A stretch of DNA of 57,500 nucleotides from Anoxybacillus amylolyticus (GTDB taxonomy: Bacteria > Bacillota > Bacilli > Bacillales > Anoxybacillaceae). The stretch is taken from assembly GCF_001634285.1 (NCBI RefSeq), contig NZ_CP015438.1, forward strand, positions 37,501 to 95,000, written 5' to 3'. This document shows positions 1 to 8,070 of the stretch, piece after piece. The position numbers were made by a program, and so were the translations under genes. The notes under the pieces were generated by a model. The model was not told where the DNA came from. It saw only the letters and a list, made by a program, of their open reading frames with translations, and did not search any database. How positions within the stretch are numbered: position 1 is the first letter of the stretch; the number at the start of each line of letters is the position of its first letter.

Positions 1-755
1 TTTTCTACACCTTAAACGGCCGTTCTTTGAAAAAAGGGCTTATTATTGTATTTGCGGCATTTTTTACTGCTTTCATTTTATATGTACAGAAAGTGTATCA
101 TCCTACCTTCTCCACACCAAGCGGTCCAAAAGCGATTTATAAAGCAGAAAAAAGCAAACATGAAGTGGCCTTAACATTCGATATTAGCTGGGGAGACGAA
201 AATGCTTTGCCAATTCTTGATGTCCTAAAGAAAAATGGCATTAAAAACGCCACGTTCTTTCTATCAGCTTCATGGGCTGAACGACATCCACAAATCGTCA
301 AAAGAATCAAAGAAGACGGGCATGAAATCGGCAGCATGGGATACAATTTTACCGATTACACGCAACTAGAAGACGCGAACATAAGACGAGACTTAATGCA
401 AGCAGAGAAAGTGTTTGATACTCTCGGCATTAAACGTGTCACATTGCTTCGTCCACCAGGCGGAAATTTTAATACAAACGTTTTAAAAATCGCCGACTCG
501 TTAGGTTATACGGTTGTTCATTGGAGTGTGGATTCAAAAGATTGGCTGAACCCGGGAGTGGACAACATTATTAATAACGTCGTTCAAGAGATGAAAGCTG
601 GCGACATTGTTTTGCTGCATGCTTCAGATTCCGCAAAACAAACCGCAAAAGCTCTACCGCAAATTATTCAGGCGATGAAACACAGTGGCTATAAAAATGT
701 AAGCATTTCTCAACTAATTGAGAATGGAGAAACCTCTAATAAAGAAATTAATTAG
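1..755 (+). CDS. pdaB: PdaB-like polysaccharide deacetylase (sporulation), 5' end cut by window
   Basis: NodB-family protein resembling Bacillus PdaB, which is needed for spore stability late in sporulation. The frame is open from base 3, and the codons before the TTG at 27 encode FYTLNGRS, matching the PdaB N-terminus pattern; there is no Shine-Dalgarno before that TTG. The true start therefore lies outside the window. A membrane anchor segment ([17 protein letters not shown]) is followed by the deacetylase fold. Motifs seen: [24 protein letters not shown] and DIVLLHAS. The second His of the usual H-S/T-x-x-H metal motif is absent, as I recall for other PdaB proteins, so classic deacetylase activity is doubtful. 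Converges on kbaA. Confidence 0.93.
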   Translation, partial: FYTLNGRSLKKGLIIVFAAFFTAFILYVQKVYHPTFSTPSGPKAIYKAEKSKHEVALTFDISWGDENALPILDVLKKNGIKNATFFLSASWAERHPQIVKRIKEDGHEIGSMGYNFTDYTQLEDANIRRDLMQAEKVFDTLGIKRVTLLRPPGGNFNTNVLKIADSLGYTVVHWSVDSKDWLNPGVDNIINNVVQEMKAGDIVLLHASDSAKQTAKALPQIIQAMKHSGYKNVSISQLIENGETSNKEIN

Positions 756-763
756 CAAAAGAG

Positions 764-783
764 GGCTCTCTACGTAGAGAGCC
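764..783. terminator. Bidirectional terminator between pdaB and kbaA
   Basis: A perfect 10-bp inverted repeat (GGCTCTCTAC/GTAGAGAGCC) lies in the 32 bases between two convergent stop codons. It is flanked by gcaaaa on the left and ttttgc on the right, which extends pairing and gives T-rich tails on both strands. It can serve both genes. Confidence 0.85.
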
Positions 784-787
784 TTGC

Positions 788-1387
788 TTATTTTGCACCT
801 ATCAATTTATGGAGGATAAGGAGTTGGTATGCGTTACATACTAATAATGGAATAAGCATTAAATAAAGCCAATTTTCATCGTTAATTCGCAATGCTGGGA
901 ACCATTCAATGACCGTCACAACCGTCATAAAAAACAACGCTGGAACGAATGCTTCTTTATTCGTTGCTTTTTTCTTGATAAAAGCCACTACGAGTCCAAC
1001 AAATAAAATAAATAATGCCACTAATACATAACTTACAATCGATTCCCCTTTTTCCGCAAACGCTTGATAGCGGAAATACACTAAATCAAACAATACGAAT
1101 GAAATGAGGACAAGCTGAACAGAATTCCAAAGGGAAACGAATCGAAAAATTCCTAATCCAAACCGATGAACCGTTAAATAAGCAAAAAAGCCCATTTGGC
1201 TAATGACGCTAAAAATAAAACCAAATCCAATAAACCACACAAACACGGCGAAAAATTCCCCGATATGTCCCTGAGTTAAAAGCTTTTCGTATTTCCCCCA
1301 TCCTGTCACCATTCCTGTGATAGCAGTCGTCATCCCACCGATTGCTAATGTCGTAAAAAATAATCGAACCCATTTACGGCTGTTCAC
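788..1387 (-). CDS. kbaA: KbaA, KinB signalling pathway activator (membrane protein)
   Basis: Multispanning protein matching Bacillus KbaA, which is needed for the kinase KinB to feed phosphate into the Spo0A sporulation phosphorelay. About six hydrophobic segments are visible, beginning with WVRLFFTTLAIGGM and ending with YLMLIPLLVCNAYQLLIL. A conserved stretch FSVISQMGFFAYL follows the second segment. I place the start at the GTG at 1387 (VNSRKWVRLFF), because GGAGG lies eight bases upstream. The upstream in-frame ATG overlaps that Shine-Dalgarno and would leave no spacing. The gene converges on pdaB and is divergent from gerD. Confidence 0.9.
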   Translation of the reverse strand: MNSRKWVRLFFTTLAIGGMTTAITGMVTGWGKYEKLLTQGHIGEFFAVFVWFIGFGFIFSVISQMGFFAYLTVHRFGLGIFRFVSLWNSVQLVLISFVLFDLVYFRYQAFAEKGESIVSYVLVALFILFVGLVVAFIKKKATNKEAFVPALFFMTVVTVIEWFPALRINDENWLYLMLIPLLVCNAYQLLILHKLIGAK

Positions 1388-1467
1388 CCTTACAACCTCC
1401 ATTATTCATTATTCCTTTAAAATTTTATCAATCCATTTTTAAAAACGCTAGCGTATTCCTTAGACAA

Positions 1468-1498
1468 GCGTATATTTTTTTGCCGGAAATTCATATTA
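1468..1498 (+). promoter_or_regulatory. Possible sigma-G promoter of gerD
   Basis: A -10 element CATATTA at 1492-1498 fits the remembered sigma-G pattern (CATnnTA). GCGTATA at 1468-1474 sits 17 bp upstream as a weak -35. gerD is a forespore gene in Bacillus, which makes this plausible, but the -35 match is imperfect. Confidence 0.4.
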
Positions 1499-1534
1499 AG
1501 AATAAGGAACATTTGCAGAAAGGAGCTTAAATAT

Positions 1535-2137
1535 ATGAGAAATTGGGCGCTGCTCCTCATATTGTTTTTTTTCACGCTTAGCTCTTGTGCTCCACAAGAA
1601 AAAAGTCCTGCTCCACCGGACTACGACCAAATAAAAAAAATGGTGGTCGATATTTTAAAAACAGATGAAGGAAAAAAAGCCATTCAAGATGTGATGACTG
1701 AAGATAAGGTAAAACAGCAACTCATTATGGACCAAACGGTCGTCAAGCAAACAATCGAACAAGTGTTAACAGCAAAAAAAGGAATGGAATTTTGGAAAAA
1801 GGCGTTTGAAGATCCGAAATTTGCAGAAAGCTTTGCAAAAAGCTTAAAAATAGAACAAGAAAAAACGATTAAAGCATTGATGAAAGATCCTGAGTATCAA
1901 GGGATGATGATCGATATATTAAAAAGTCCTGAAATGGAAAAAGCATCACTTACCGTTCTAAAAAGCAAAGAGTTTCGCGGTCATCTTCAAAAAGTGATAA
2001 CAGAAACGTTTGATAGTCCATTGTTTAAAGCAAAAATTCAAGATCTTTTAATCAAAGCAGCGGAAAATATGCAAAGTACGAAAAAGCAAAGTGGTGGAGG
2101 AGAAGGCAGTGGCCAACAGCAGGATGGTAGCCAATAA
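1535..2137 (+). CDS. gerD: GerD spore germination lipoprotein
   Basis: Spore inner-membrane lipoprotein needed for clustering of GerA-type nutrient receptors (germinosome). The N-terminus is a lipoprotein signal peptide: MRNW, a hydrophobic run, and lipobox LSSC with the acylated Cys near residue 18. The rest is mainly charged helix (IKKMVVDILKTDEGKKA and later repeats of K/E-rich helices), ending in a Gly/Gln-rich tail (GGGEGSGQQQ), as in the family. Start ATG at 1535 follows AAAGGAG. The gene is on the plus strand between minus-strand kbaA and salA, the same alternating layout as in B. subtilis. Confidence 0.95.
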   Translation: MRNWALLLILFFFTLSSCAPQEKSPAPPDYDQIKKMVVDILKTDEGKKAIQDVMTEDKVKQQLIMDQTVVKQTIEQVLTAKKGMEFWKKAFEDPKFAESFAKSLKIEQEKTIKALMKDPEYQGMMIDILKSPEMEKASLTVLKSKEFRGHLQKVITETFDSPLFKAKIQDLLIKAAENMQSTKKQSGGGEGSGQQQDGSQ

Positions 2138-2163
2138 CCCACTTTTCCTAGCGCAACAAAAAC

Positions 2164-2183
2164 GGTGTCCTTTCTCGGACACC
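2164..2183. terminator. Bidirectional terminator between gerD and salA
   Basis: Stem GGTGTCC (2164-2170) pairs with GGACACC (2177-2183) around loop TTTCTC. It is preceded by a short A-rich stretch and followed by ATTTGTTTT, so it works best for gerD and may also serve salA. Confidence 0.8.
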
Positions 2184-2190
2184 ATTTGTT

Positions 2191-3207
2191 TTAACATTTC
2201 TCCACAATTTTACGAGCAATATTCATATATATTTTTCCAATTGGATGGTCTTCTCCATATACTGACGGGGCAAAATCGTCGTCATTCCAGTCAGGCTGTT
2301 GGAGCGGTAATTGTCCTAGCAGTTCGGTTTGCAATTCCTTTGCTAACTTCTCTCCGCCACCTTTGCCAAATACATATTCTTTTTCCCTTGTCAGCTTGCT
2401 TTCAAAATACGACATATTTTCAATGACCCCTATGACTTCATGCTCCGTGCGAAGAGCCATCGCTCCTGCACGCGCCGCAACAAATGCTGCGGTTGGGTGC
2501 GGGGTGGTAACAATAATTTCTTTACAGGAAGGAAGCATCGTATGGACATCTAAAGCGACATCCCCTGTTCCCGGTGGGAGATCTAACAATAAATAATCAA
2601 GTTCTCCCCATTCCACTTCTTTGAAAAAGTTATTCAACATTTTCCCTAGCATCGGACCGCGCCAAATGACAGGGGCATTATCTTCGACAAAAAAGCCCAT
2701 TGAAATCACTTTTACTCCAAATCGTTCCACCGGAATAATTTTTTCTCCACGCACTACCGGACGTTCTACAATCCCCATCATATCAGGAATGCTAAACCCA
2801 TAAATGTCAGCATCAACTAGCCCTACTTTTTTGCCAAGGCGAGCAAGGGAAACCGCAAGGTTGACAGAAACCGTTGATTTTCCAACGCCTCCTTTGCCAC
2901 TAGCGATTGCAATGTATGTCGGCTGTTTTTCTTCGCCACGATATTTAGCGATTTCCTCATCTGGTAATTGGGTAAAACGTAGACCGACCGACGCTGCTCC
3001 GGCATTTTTTAACGTTTGGACGACATCCGTTTGAACTCGCAGTTGTTCAGCTGTTCCTGTTTTGGCAAGCGCAATTTTTACACTTACATGTCCTTTCTCT
3101 TCTTTAATTTTAATCTCTTGAATAGCGTTTGTTTCTTTGAACGTTTTATGTAAAAATGGGTCTTGCATGTTTTCTAGCAGCGCCTGCACATCTTTTTCCA
3201 TCAACAT
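2191..3207 (-). CDS. salA: SalA, Mrp/ApbC-family P-loop ATPase
   Basis: Mrp/NBP35-type ATPase. The N-terminal third (about 1-90) is an MIP18/DUF59 domain. A deviant Walker A GKGGVGKST follows near residue 105, then VDADIYGFSIPDMMG and the LLLDLPPGTGDVAL motif. Family members act as Fe-S cluster carriers; B. subtilis SalA is also reported to regulate scoC expression and competence. The CxxC cluster motif of many Mrp proteins is not obvious here, as in SalA. Start at the first ATG (3207), with GGTGA about six bases upstream. A second ATG at 3201 is less well spaced. It converges on gerD and lies downstream of cwlD. Confidence 0.93.
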   Translation of the reverse strand: MLMEKDVQALLENMQDPFLHKTFKETNAIQEIKIKEEKGHVSVKIALAKTGTAEQLRVQTDVVQTLKNAGAASVGLRFTQLPDEEIAKYRGEEKQPTYIAIASGKGGVGKSTVSVNLAVSLARLGKKVGLVDADIYGFSIPDMMGIVERPVVRGEKIIPVERFGVKVISMGFFVEDNAPVIWRGPMLGKMLNNFFKEVEWGELDYLLLDLPPGTGDVALDVHTMLPSCKEIIVTTPHPTAAFVAARAGAMALRTEHEVIGVIENMSYFESKLTREKEYVFGKGGGEKLAKELQTELLGQLPLQQPDWNDDDFAPSVYGEDHPIGKIYMNIARKIVEKC

Positions 3208-3249
3208 CGCTTCTCACCAATCCCTTTTTGTAATCATTTTCATAATTTT

Positions 3250-3258
3250 ACTATATCA
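3250..3258 (-). promoter_or_regulatory. Possible extended -10 promoter of salA
   Basis: On the minus strand TGATATAGT gives an extended -10 (TGn-TATAGT), 42 bases before the salA start. No convincing -35 is visible. This is the only promoter-like signal in the 140-base cwlD-salA gap, which otherwise holds only weak inverted repeats. Confidence 0.4.
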
Positions 3259-3350
3259 CATATCACCGCTACTCGCGAATGCAGACAATCACACGACCCA
3301 GCTTAATACTTCGGCAAAAACACGCACTTCCAATCTAGTGAAGTAGGAAT

Positions 3351-4058
3351 TCACTCCGGCAGACTTGTTTCATCAGAAAAATAACGAAGCACCCCTTTAT
3401 AAATAGCTGCAGCAAGCTTTGTTTGATAGTGGTCGGAAGCAAGCAGTTCCCGCTCTTCCTCGTTTGATAAAAAACCAACTTCGACTAATGCACCTGGTTT
3501 TTTAGCGTATTTTAATAAATAGACGGTGTTGATTACTTTTGCGGAACGATCGGTGTTTTCTAAATTTCGGCGTAATTCTGCTTGAATAAATTTCGCTAAC
3601 CGCTCATTTTCAATTAACGATCCGTAATAAAATGTCTGTGCTCCTCTCCATCTTGGAGATGGAATGGCATTTAAATGAATACTAATAAATAAGTCGGCTT
3701 CTGATTGGTTAATTAGTTGAACGCGTTTTTTCAAATCTTCCACTTTGCGTCGGCTATACCCTTTTGTATCCTTCTTTGCTAGATCGTAATCATCTTCGCG
3801 GGTCAATAACACAAGCGCTCCTTGCTGCTGCAAATAGTCCCGCAGCTTCACGGCTACCCGAAGAGCCACTTCTTTTTCCAATACATCTTCGCCAACAGCT
3901 CCCCCATCCGGTCCCCCATGCCCTGGATCTAAAATAATAATCCTCCCCGAAAGTGGAAGATTCCACGATTTCATGGAGCTTGTACTACCTATCATATATT
4001 GAAAAAAAACAATGAGCAAAACGGTGCTAATCAGTATGCCCCATAGTTTTATTTTCAT
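3351..4058 (-). CDS. cwlD: CwlD N-acetylmuramoyl-L-alanine amidase (spore cortex)
   Basis: Zinc amidase that, with PdaA, makes the muramic-delta-lactam of spore cortex peptidoglycan, the mark recognised by germination lytic enzymes. A signal or anchor segment (LWGILISTVLLIVFFQYMI) opens the protein. Amidase_3 motifs follow: ILDPGHGGPDGG (zinc His), LEKEVALRVA (zinc Glu), SIHLNAIP (zinc His) and VEVGFLSNEEE (catalytic Glu). Length 235 residues is normal. The ATG at 4058 follows GGAGGAG. Its upstream neighbour ybaK and downstream salA keep the B. subtilis order. Confidence 0.96.
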   Translation of the reverse strand: MKIKLWGILISTVLLIVFFQYMIGSTSSMKSWNLPLSGRIIILDPGHGGPDGGAVGEDVLEKEVALRVAVKLRDYLQQQGALVLLTREDDYDLAKKDTKGYSRRKVEDLKKRVQLINQSEADLFISIHLNAIPSPRWRGAQTFYYGSLIENERLAKFIQAELRRNLENTDRSAKVINTVYLLKYAKKPGALVEVGFLSNEEERELLASDHYQTKLAAAIYKGVLRYFSDETSLPE

Positions 4059-4089
4059 CGTTTCTCCTCCTGCGTTCCCCGTTATTTAT

Positions 4090-4117
4090 GTTATATGGGA
4101 CAAGAGGAGAAAATAGA
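4090..4117 (-). promoter_or_regulatory. Possible sigma-E promoter of cwlD
   Basis: On the minus strand TCTATTT (4111-4117) and CATATAAC (4090-4097) are separated by 13 bp. This resembles the mother-cell sigma-E pattern (ATATT, 13-14 bp, CATAnAnT). It lies 32 bases before the cwlD start; the -35 starts inside the ybaK-cwlD gap. Confidence 0.4.
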
Positions 4118-4121
4118 ACTT

Positions 4122-4556
4122 TTAATGTAGTTTTAGCCGCCACCGCTTTTTTCCTGTTTCAAACCCTTCCAGCCACCAATAAGAAATGTAGCAATCACAC
4201 GTATCGTGTAAAATTTCTGCATCCTTTTCGTGGGGACTGCTGAAAAAACAAAAAAATTCAAATAGCGCATCCGCTAAATATTGTTCTTGTTTGGCACAAC
4301 GTACTTTCACTCTCTCCGCCGACTCCCCATAATATCCAAACCGGCTATAGCTAGCTCCGAGCAAATATGCTTCAATCGCCATATCGATGCAGCCATCTTC
4401 CACAATAGCTGGTAATTGGTCATGCGGATAAAAGAAACGGAAAGTTTCGCTCGCTTTTCGTTGCAGCTTGTCTAACGACAGTTCCCGCAATAGCTTTCGT
4501 TCATATTTAATTTCTTTTTCCCGCTTCTTTTCTTTAAAAGATGTGATCACATTCAT
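4122..4556 (-). CDS. ybaK: YbaK family protein (DUF2521), function unknown
   Basis: A 144-residue protein that I recognise as the Bacillus YbaK/DUF2521 family, usually found just upstream of cwlD. No catalytic motif or membrane segment can be seen. The N-terminus is basic and helical (SFKEKKREKEIKYERKLL). The C-terminal half has several Cys and aromatic residues (HDTCDCYISYWWLEGFE). In B. subtilis the gene is reported to be sporulation-expressed together with cwlD. The start ATG at 4556 follows AAGGAGCG. Its function is not known to me. Confidence 0.85.
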   Translation of the reverse strand: MNVITSFKEKKREKEIKYERKLLRELSLDKLQRKASETFRFFYPHDQLPAIVEDGCIDMAIEAYLLGASYSRFGYYGESAERVKVRCAKQEQYLADALFEFFCFFSSPHEKDAEILHDTCDCYISYWWLEGFETGKKRWRLKLH

Positions 4557-4623
4557 TTGTTTTCACGCTCCTTTGGAATGTAGTTTCTTACGTTTCTTTC
4601 CAAACATGCGTGCCAAAAAATAA

Positions 4624-4650
4624 AAATCCCAGCCATAACAGCCGGGATTT
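4624..4650 (-). terminator. Terminator after rpsI
   Basis: On the minus strand, 11 bases after the rpsI stop, AAATCCC-G-GC pairs with GC-T-GGGATTT around a short loop, followed by TTATTTTTT. This ends the long rplQ-to-rpsI transcript. Confidence 0.85.
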
Positions 4651-4661
4651 TCCGTACAATG

Positions 4662-5054
4662 TTAACGTTTGGAGAATTGTGGTGCACGACGTGCGCCTTT
4701 GAGACCGTATTTCTTACGTTCTTTCATGCGAGCATCGCGAGTTAACAAGCCTGCGCGTTTTAACGTTTGACGATATTCTGGGTCTACTTCTAACAATGCG
4801 CGCGCAATACCATGGCGAATTGCGCCAGCTTGACCAGAGAAGCCACCGCCATGAACGTTTACTAATACGTCGTAGCTTCCTAATGTTTCTGTTAATACAA
4901 GCGGTTGTTTTACTACTTCGATTAATGCTTGAGATGGAATGTACTCTTGAATGTCACGATTATTGATAACGATGCGCCCGTCACCAGGAACTAAGCGTAC
5001 ACGTGCAACAGAACTTTTGCGACGGCCTGTGCCGTAATATTGTACCTGTGCCAA
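4662..5054 (-). CDS. rpsI: 30S ribosomal protein S9
   Basis: S9 of the small subunit; its C-terminal tail reaches the P-site tRNA. Starts [15 protein letters not shown]. The conserved [22 protein letters not shown] core and the C-terminal [10 protein letters not shown] tail are present, with the invariant terminal Lys-Arg. Length 130 matches bacterial S9. It lies 17 bases downstream of rplM, the usual L13-S9 pair, which is translated from one mRNA. The start has AGGAGGG upstream. Confidence 0.98.
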   Translation of the reverse strand: MAQVQYYGTGRRKSSVARVRLVPGDGRIVINNRDIQEYIPSQALIEVVKQPLVLTETLGSYDVLVNVHGGGFSGQAGAIRHGIARALLEVDPEYRQTLKRAGLLTRDARMKERKKYGLKGARRAPQFSKR

Positions 5055-5071
5055 AATAATACCCTCCTTAA

Positions 5072-5509
5072 TTATCCGCGAAGTTCATAAACTTCTGGTT
5101 TTTGTGCTTGATGTGGATGTTCGCTTCCACGGTAAACATGCAACTTTTTGAACATTTGACGGCCAAGACGACCTTTTGGCAACATGCCACGAATTGCTCG
5201 TTCAAGCATTTGTTCTGGGTAGTTTGTGCGCATTTCAAGCGCTGTTCTTACTTTTAGTCCGCCTGGATGTAAGCTGTGGCGATAGTATAATTTGTCCGTT
5301 AACTTTTTGCCTGTTAACTCAACTTTTTCCGCATTGATGATGATGACATGGTCACCAGTGTCCACATGTGGTGTGTAAGTTGGTTTATGTTTGCCGCGTA
5401 AAATTGCTGCTACTTCACTCGCAAGACGCCCTAATGTTTTTCCTTCAGCGTCAACAACGTACCATTTACGTTCTACTTCATTTGGCTTCGCCATATAAGT
5501 TGTACGCAT
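5072..5509 (-). CDS. rplM: 50S ribosomal protein L13
   Basis: L13, an early-assembly 23S-binding protein. Typical signature [21 protein letters not shown] at the N-terminus (given in part), then [20 protein letters not shown] and the [20 protein letters not shown] segment. Length 145 is standard. It is preceded by its own sigma-A-like promoter and a short hairpin that resembles an L13-type autoregulatory leader, so expression is probably partly independent of upstream truA. SD GGAGGG precedes the ATG at 5509. Confidence 0.98.
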   Translation of the reverse strand: MRTTYMAKPNEVERKWYVVDAEGKTLGRLASEVAAILRGKHKPTYTPHVDTGDHVIIINAEKVELTGKKLTDKLYYRHSLHPGGLKVRTALEMRTNYPEQMLERAIRGMLPKGRLGRQMFKKLHVYRGSEHPHQAQKPEVYELRG

Positions 5510-5560
5510 TTTTTTCCCTCCTAAAATAAAAAATGAACAAACCGTTTATATTTATTTCAA

Positions 5561-5587
5561 CACGATTATTTTCCGGGGCTAATCGTG
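5561..5587 (-). promoter_or_regulatory. Hairpin in the rplM 5' leader (L13-leader-like)
   Basis: On the minus strand CACGATT and AATCGTG form a 7-bp stem enclosing a GC-rich loop (AGCCCCGGAAAAT). It lies between the promoter at 5612-5640 and rplM. Position and size suit the L13 leader known from Bacillus; I have not compared it to the covariance model. Confidence 0.5.
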
Positions 5588-5611
5588 GGTTTAAAATACA
5601 TACCATATGAT

Positions 5612-5640
5612 ATATTATCTCTTTCCGCTACCAATGTCAA
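5612..5640 (-). promoter_or_regulatory. Sigma-A promoter of rplM-rpsI
   Basis: On the minus strand TTGACA (5635-5640), a 17-bp spacer and TAATAT (5612-5617). It lies in the truA-rplM gap, about 100 bases before rplM. Confidence 0.65.
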
Positions 5641-5658
5641 GAAAATGTTACACCAGGA

Positions 5659-6399
5659 TTAGTTGTCATAAACGACTTTCCATAAGTAAAGTCCGTGCGC
5701 CGGAGCTGTCTTCCCGGCTAACTGCCGGTCTTTTCCCTCTAAAATCCTTGGAATGGAAGCAGAACTTCTTTTTCCTTGCCCGACTTCTAACATCGTTCCC
5801 ACAAGAATGCGCACCATATTATATAAAAATCCGTTGCCAATCCAGCGAAATTCAAGACCATCATCTGTCACACAAAGCGTTGCTTCATAAATCGTCCGCA
5901 CACGGTTTTCCATGTCTGTTTTCGCCGAGCAAAAACTTGTAAAATCATGGGTTCCTTTCACAAACACCAGCGCCTGCTTCATCGCTTCCGTGTCCAATGG
6001 ATAAGGAAAATGATACGCATAATGACGGGAGAATACATCTCTTTCTTCTGCCGTCCTAATTTTATATCGATACTCTTTTGCGATCACGCTATAACGGGCA
6101 TGGAAAGAGTCGTGGACTTGTTCAACTTCCCGCACTGTCACATCATCTGGCAACATCGCATTCAACGCTTTTTTCCATCCTTCTGGCGAAAGTGATAAGG
6201 AAGAATCAAAATGGATAACTTGCCCATGCGCATGCACCCCGGCATCCGTTCGACCAGAAGCCGTGACACGAATGGCTTCTTTATGCATCGTCCCTAATAC
6301 TCGCTCGAGTTCTCCTTGTACGGTTCGTTTATTCGGCTGAATTTGGTATCCGGCAAAATAGGTTCCATCATAAGCAATCGTACATTTCCATCTTCTCAT
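5659..6399 (-). CDS. truA: tRNA pseudouridine synthase A
   Basis: Makes pseudouridine at tRNA positions 38-40. The catalytic Asp is in the [11 protein letters not shown] motif near residue 52; the N-terminus reads [17 protein letters not shown], and [16 protein letters not shown] lies near the C-terminus. The start is set at the ATG at 6399 ([12 protein letters not shown]), giving 246 residues, the family norm; the frame runs further upstream without an SD or homology. It follows ecfT by 13 bases, the normal ecfA1-ecfA2-ecfT-truA-rplM-rpsI order of Bacillaceae. Confidence 0.96.
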   Translation of the reverse strand: MRRWKCTIAYDGTYFAGYQIQPNKRTVQGELERVLGTMHKEAIRVTASGRTDAGVHAHGQVIHFDSSLSLSPEGWKKALNAMLPDDVTVREVEQVHDSFHARYSVIAKEYRYKIRTAEERDVFSRHYAYHFPYPLDTEAMKQALVFVKGTHDFTSFCSAKTDMENRVRTIYEATLCVTDDGLEFRWIGNGFLYNMVRILVGTMLEVGQGKRSSASIPRILEGKDRQLAGKTAPAHGLYLWKVVYDN

Positions 6400-6412
6400 C
6401 GTCCATTCCCCA

Positions 6413-7204
6413 TTACGTTCGGAATAAAAGTAATACAATTGTCATCCCGACAGTAGAAGCAAGTAACCATGTATCGATCCAACCCCATGTTAATAATCGG
6501 TATTTCGTTCGCCCTTCGCCGCCCCGATATCCGCGCGCTTCCATTGCGATTGCCAGTTCTTCCGCTCGTTTAAAAGCATGAATGAATAATGGGATAAGCA
6601 AGGACGTTATCGCCTTCATTCGTTCCCCGAACGGTCCGCCATAAAAATCAACGCCTCGCGCTGCCTGTGCCTTCATTATTTTCTCTGTTTCTTCCATTAA
6701 CGTTGGGATAAAACGGAGCGAAATCGACATCATAAGCGCCAATTCATGTACAGGAACACGGAATCGTTTTAACGGGCCAAATATACTTTCTACCGCATCG
6801 GTCACTTCTACTGGCGTCGTTGAAATGGTTAGCCATGTCGTGATTACAATTAATAGGAGAAATCGGAGCGAAATAAATACCCCTTTTCGTAAGCCTCCTT
6901 CATATATCGCGAGTTCCCCTATTTGATAAAGCAATGCGCCTTCTTTCGTCAAAAAAGCATGCAAAAAAAATGTAAATAGCACAATCCAAAGAACAGGACG
7001 TAATCCTTTCATAATAAACGAAAACGGCACTCGCAATAAAAGAAGCAGGATAAACAAGAACACAGTCGACATTGCATACGTAACGCTACTGTTCGCAAAA
7101 AAGACGCTGGCAGCATAAATAAACATAGTAAGCAGTTTCGCACGAGGGTCCATGCGATGAATGACAGAATTGCTTGGTACGTATCTTCCGATGATGACAT
7201 TCAT
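6413..7204 (-). CDS. ecfT: EcfT, energy-coupling factor transporter transmembrane subunit
   Basis: Membrane scaffold of group II ECF transporters, linking the two ATPases to interchangeable vitamin-binding S components. Several transmembrane helices are visible in the first half (such as [18 protein letters not shown] and [14 protein letters not shown]). Two Ala-Arg-Gly coupling motifs are present: AQAARGVDF and AMEARGYRG. The start is the ATG at 7204 ([13 protein letters not shown]), with GGAGGG eight bases upstream; it overlaps the ecfA2 stop as ATGA, so translation is coupled. 263 residues. Confidence 0.95.
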   Translation of the reverse strand: MNVIIGRYVPSNSVIHRMDPRAKLLTMFIYAASVFFANSSVTYAMSTVFLFILLLLLRVPFSFIMKGLRPVLWIVLFTFFLHAFLTKEGALLYQIGELAIYEGGLRKGVFISLRFLLLIVITTWLTISTTPVEVTDAVESIFGPLKRFRVPVHELALMMSISLRFIPTLMEETEKIMKAQAARGVDFYGGPFGERMKAITSLLIPLFIHAFKRAEELAIAMEARGYRGGEGRTKYRLLTWGWIDTWLLASTVGMTIVLLLFRT

Positions 7205-8070
7205 GATAGACGCCCTCCAAACAATAGCGCTTTTATTCCGGCGACTAGTTGCTCGTTTGTTAAACATGGAGAGGGAATTTCTCGCCCGATTTTTTCTTCA
7301 AGTTTTCGCTTTAACAGCACTGTTTCGGGTACATTTAATCCTACTTGCAGCAACTCATCTATATCGCGAAAAATGGCTTGAGGTGTGCCTGTTTTCCATA
7401 CCGTTCCTTTTTGCATAACAACAATATAATCTGCATATTTCGCCGCATCTTCCATGTTGTGCGTGACTAAAATAGTCGTTAGCTGTCTTTCGCGATGAAG
7501 ACGAGCGAACAGTTCCATTATTTCTTTCCGACCATATGGATCTAACCCTGCGGTCGGTTCATCTAATACGAGAACGTCCGGTTCCATCGCCAATATTCCT
7601 GCAATTGCCACACGGCGCATTTGTCCTCCGCTTAAATCAAAAGGAGATTGTGAAAGTAGCTGCTCTGGAAGCCCAACGAGGGCAAGCGCTTCTTTTGCTT
7701 TCTGCTTCGCAACTTCTTCCGAAACGCCAAAATTAAGCGGACCAAAACAAATATCTTTCTCAACCGTTTCTTCAAATAGCTGATGTTCTGGAAATTGAAA
7801 CACAACCCCTACTTTGCGGCGCAACGGCTTTAATTGTTTTTGTTTTTGACGATTAGTTAATGTATATTCCCCGATGCGTACTTTTCCATTCGTCGGCACT
7901 AATAAGCCATTTAAATGTTGAAGCAATGTCGATTTTCCCGAACCGGTATGACCGACAATGGCGACAAACGATCTATGTTCGATAGCTAAGTTCACTTCAT
8001 AAAGCGCTCGTTGCGCAAATGGCGAGTTGGCATGATAAATATAATCTACTTGTTCAAATACAATGTCCAT
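7201..8070 (-). CDS. ecfA2: EcfA2, energy-coupling factor transporter ATPase
   Basis: Second ATP-binding subunit of the ECF module. Walker A GHTGSGKST near residue 40, signature LSGGQMRR, Walker B VLVLDEPTAGLD and switch VTHNMED are all intact. The ABC domain is followed by a C-terminal extension of about 50 residues, as in ECF ATPases. It overlaps the end of ecfA1 by 25 bases and the start of ecfT by four, so the three genes are translationally linked. No S component is nearby, as expected for the shared group II type. Confidence 0.95.
   Translation of the reverse strand: MDIVFEQVDYIYHANSPFAQRALYEVNLAIEHRSFVAIVGHTGSGKSTLLQHLNGLLVPTNGKVRIGEYTLTNRQKQKQLKPLRRKVGVVFQFPEHQLFEETVEKDICFGPLNFGVSEEVAKQKAKEALALVGLPEQLLSQSPFDLSGGQMRRVAIAGILAMEPDVLVLDEPTAGLDPYGRKEIMELFARLHRERQLTTILVTHNMEDAAKYADYIVVMQKGTVWKTGTPQAIFRDIDELLQVGLNVPETVLLKRKLEEKIGREIPSPCLTNEQLVAGIKALLFGGRLS

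Noticed and set aside
27-755. pdaB starting at the TTG at 27
   Set aside because: No Shine-Dalgarno precedes it and the upstream in-frame codons still match the PdaB N-terminus, so the gene is cut by the window edge.
3290-3350. Terminator after cwlD
   Set aside because: Only a 5-bp ACTTC/GAAGT stem with a large loop is present; too weak to call.
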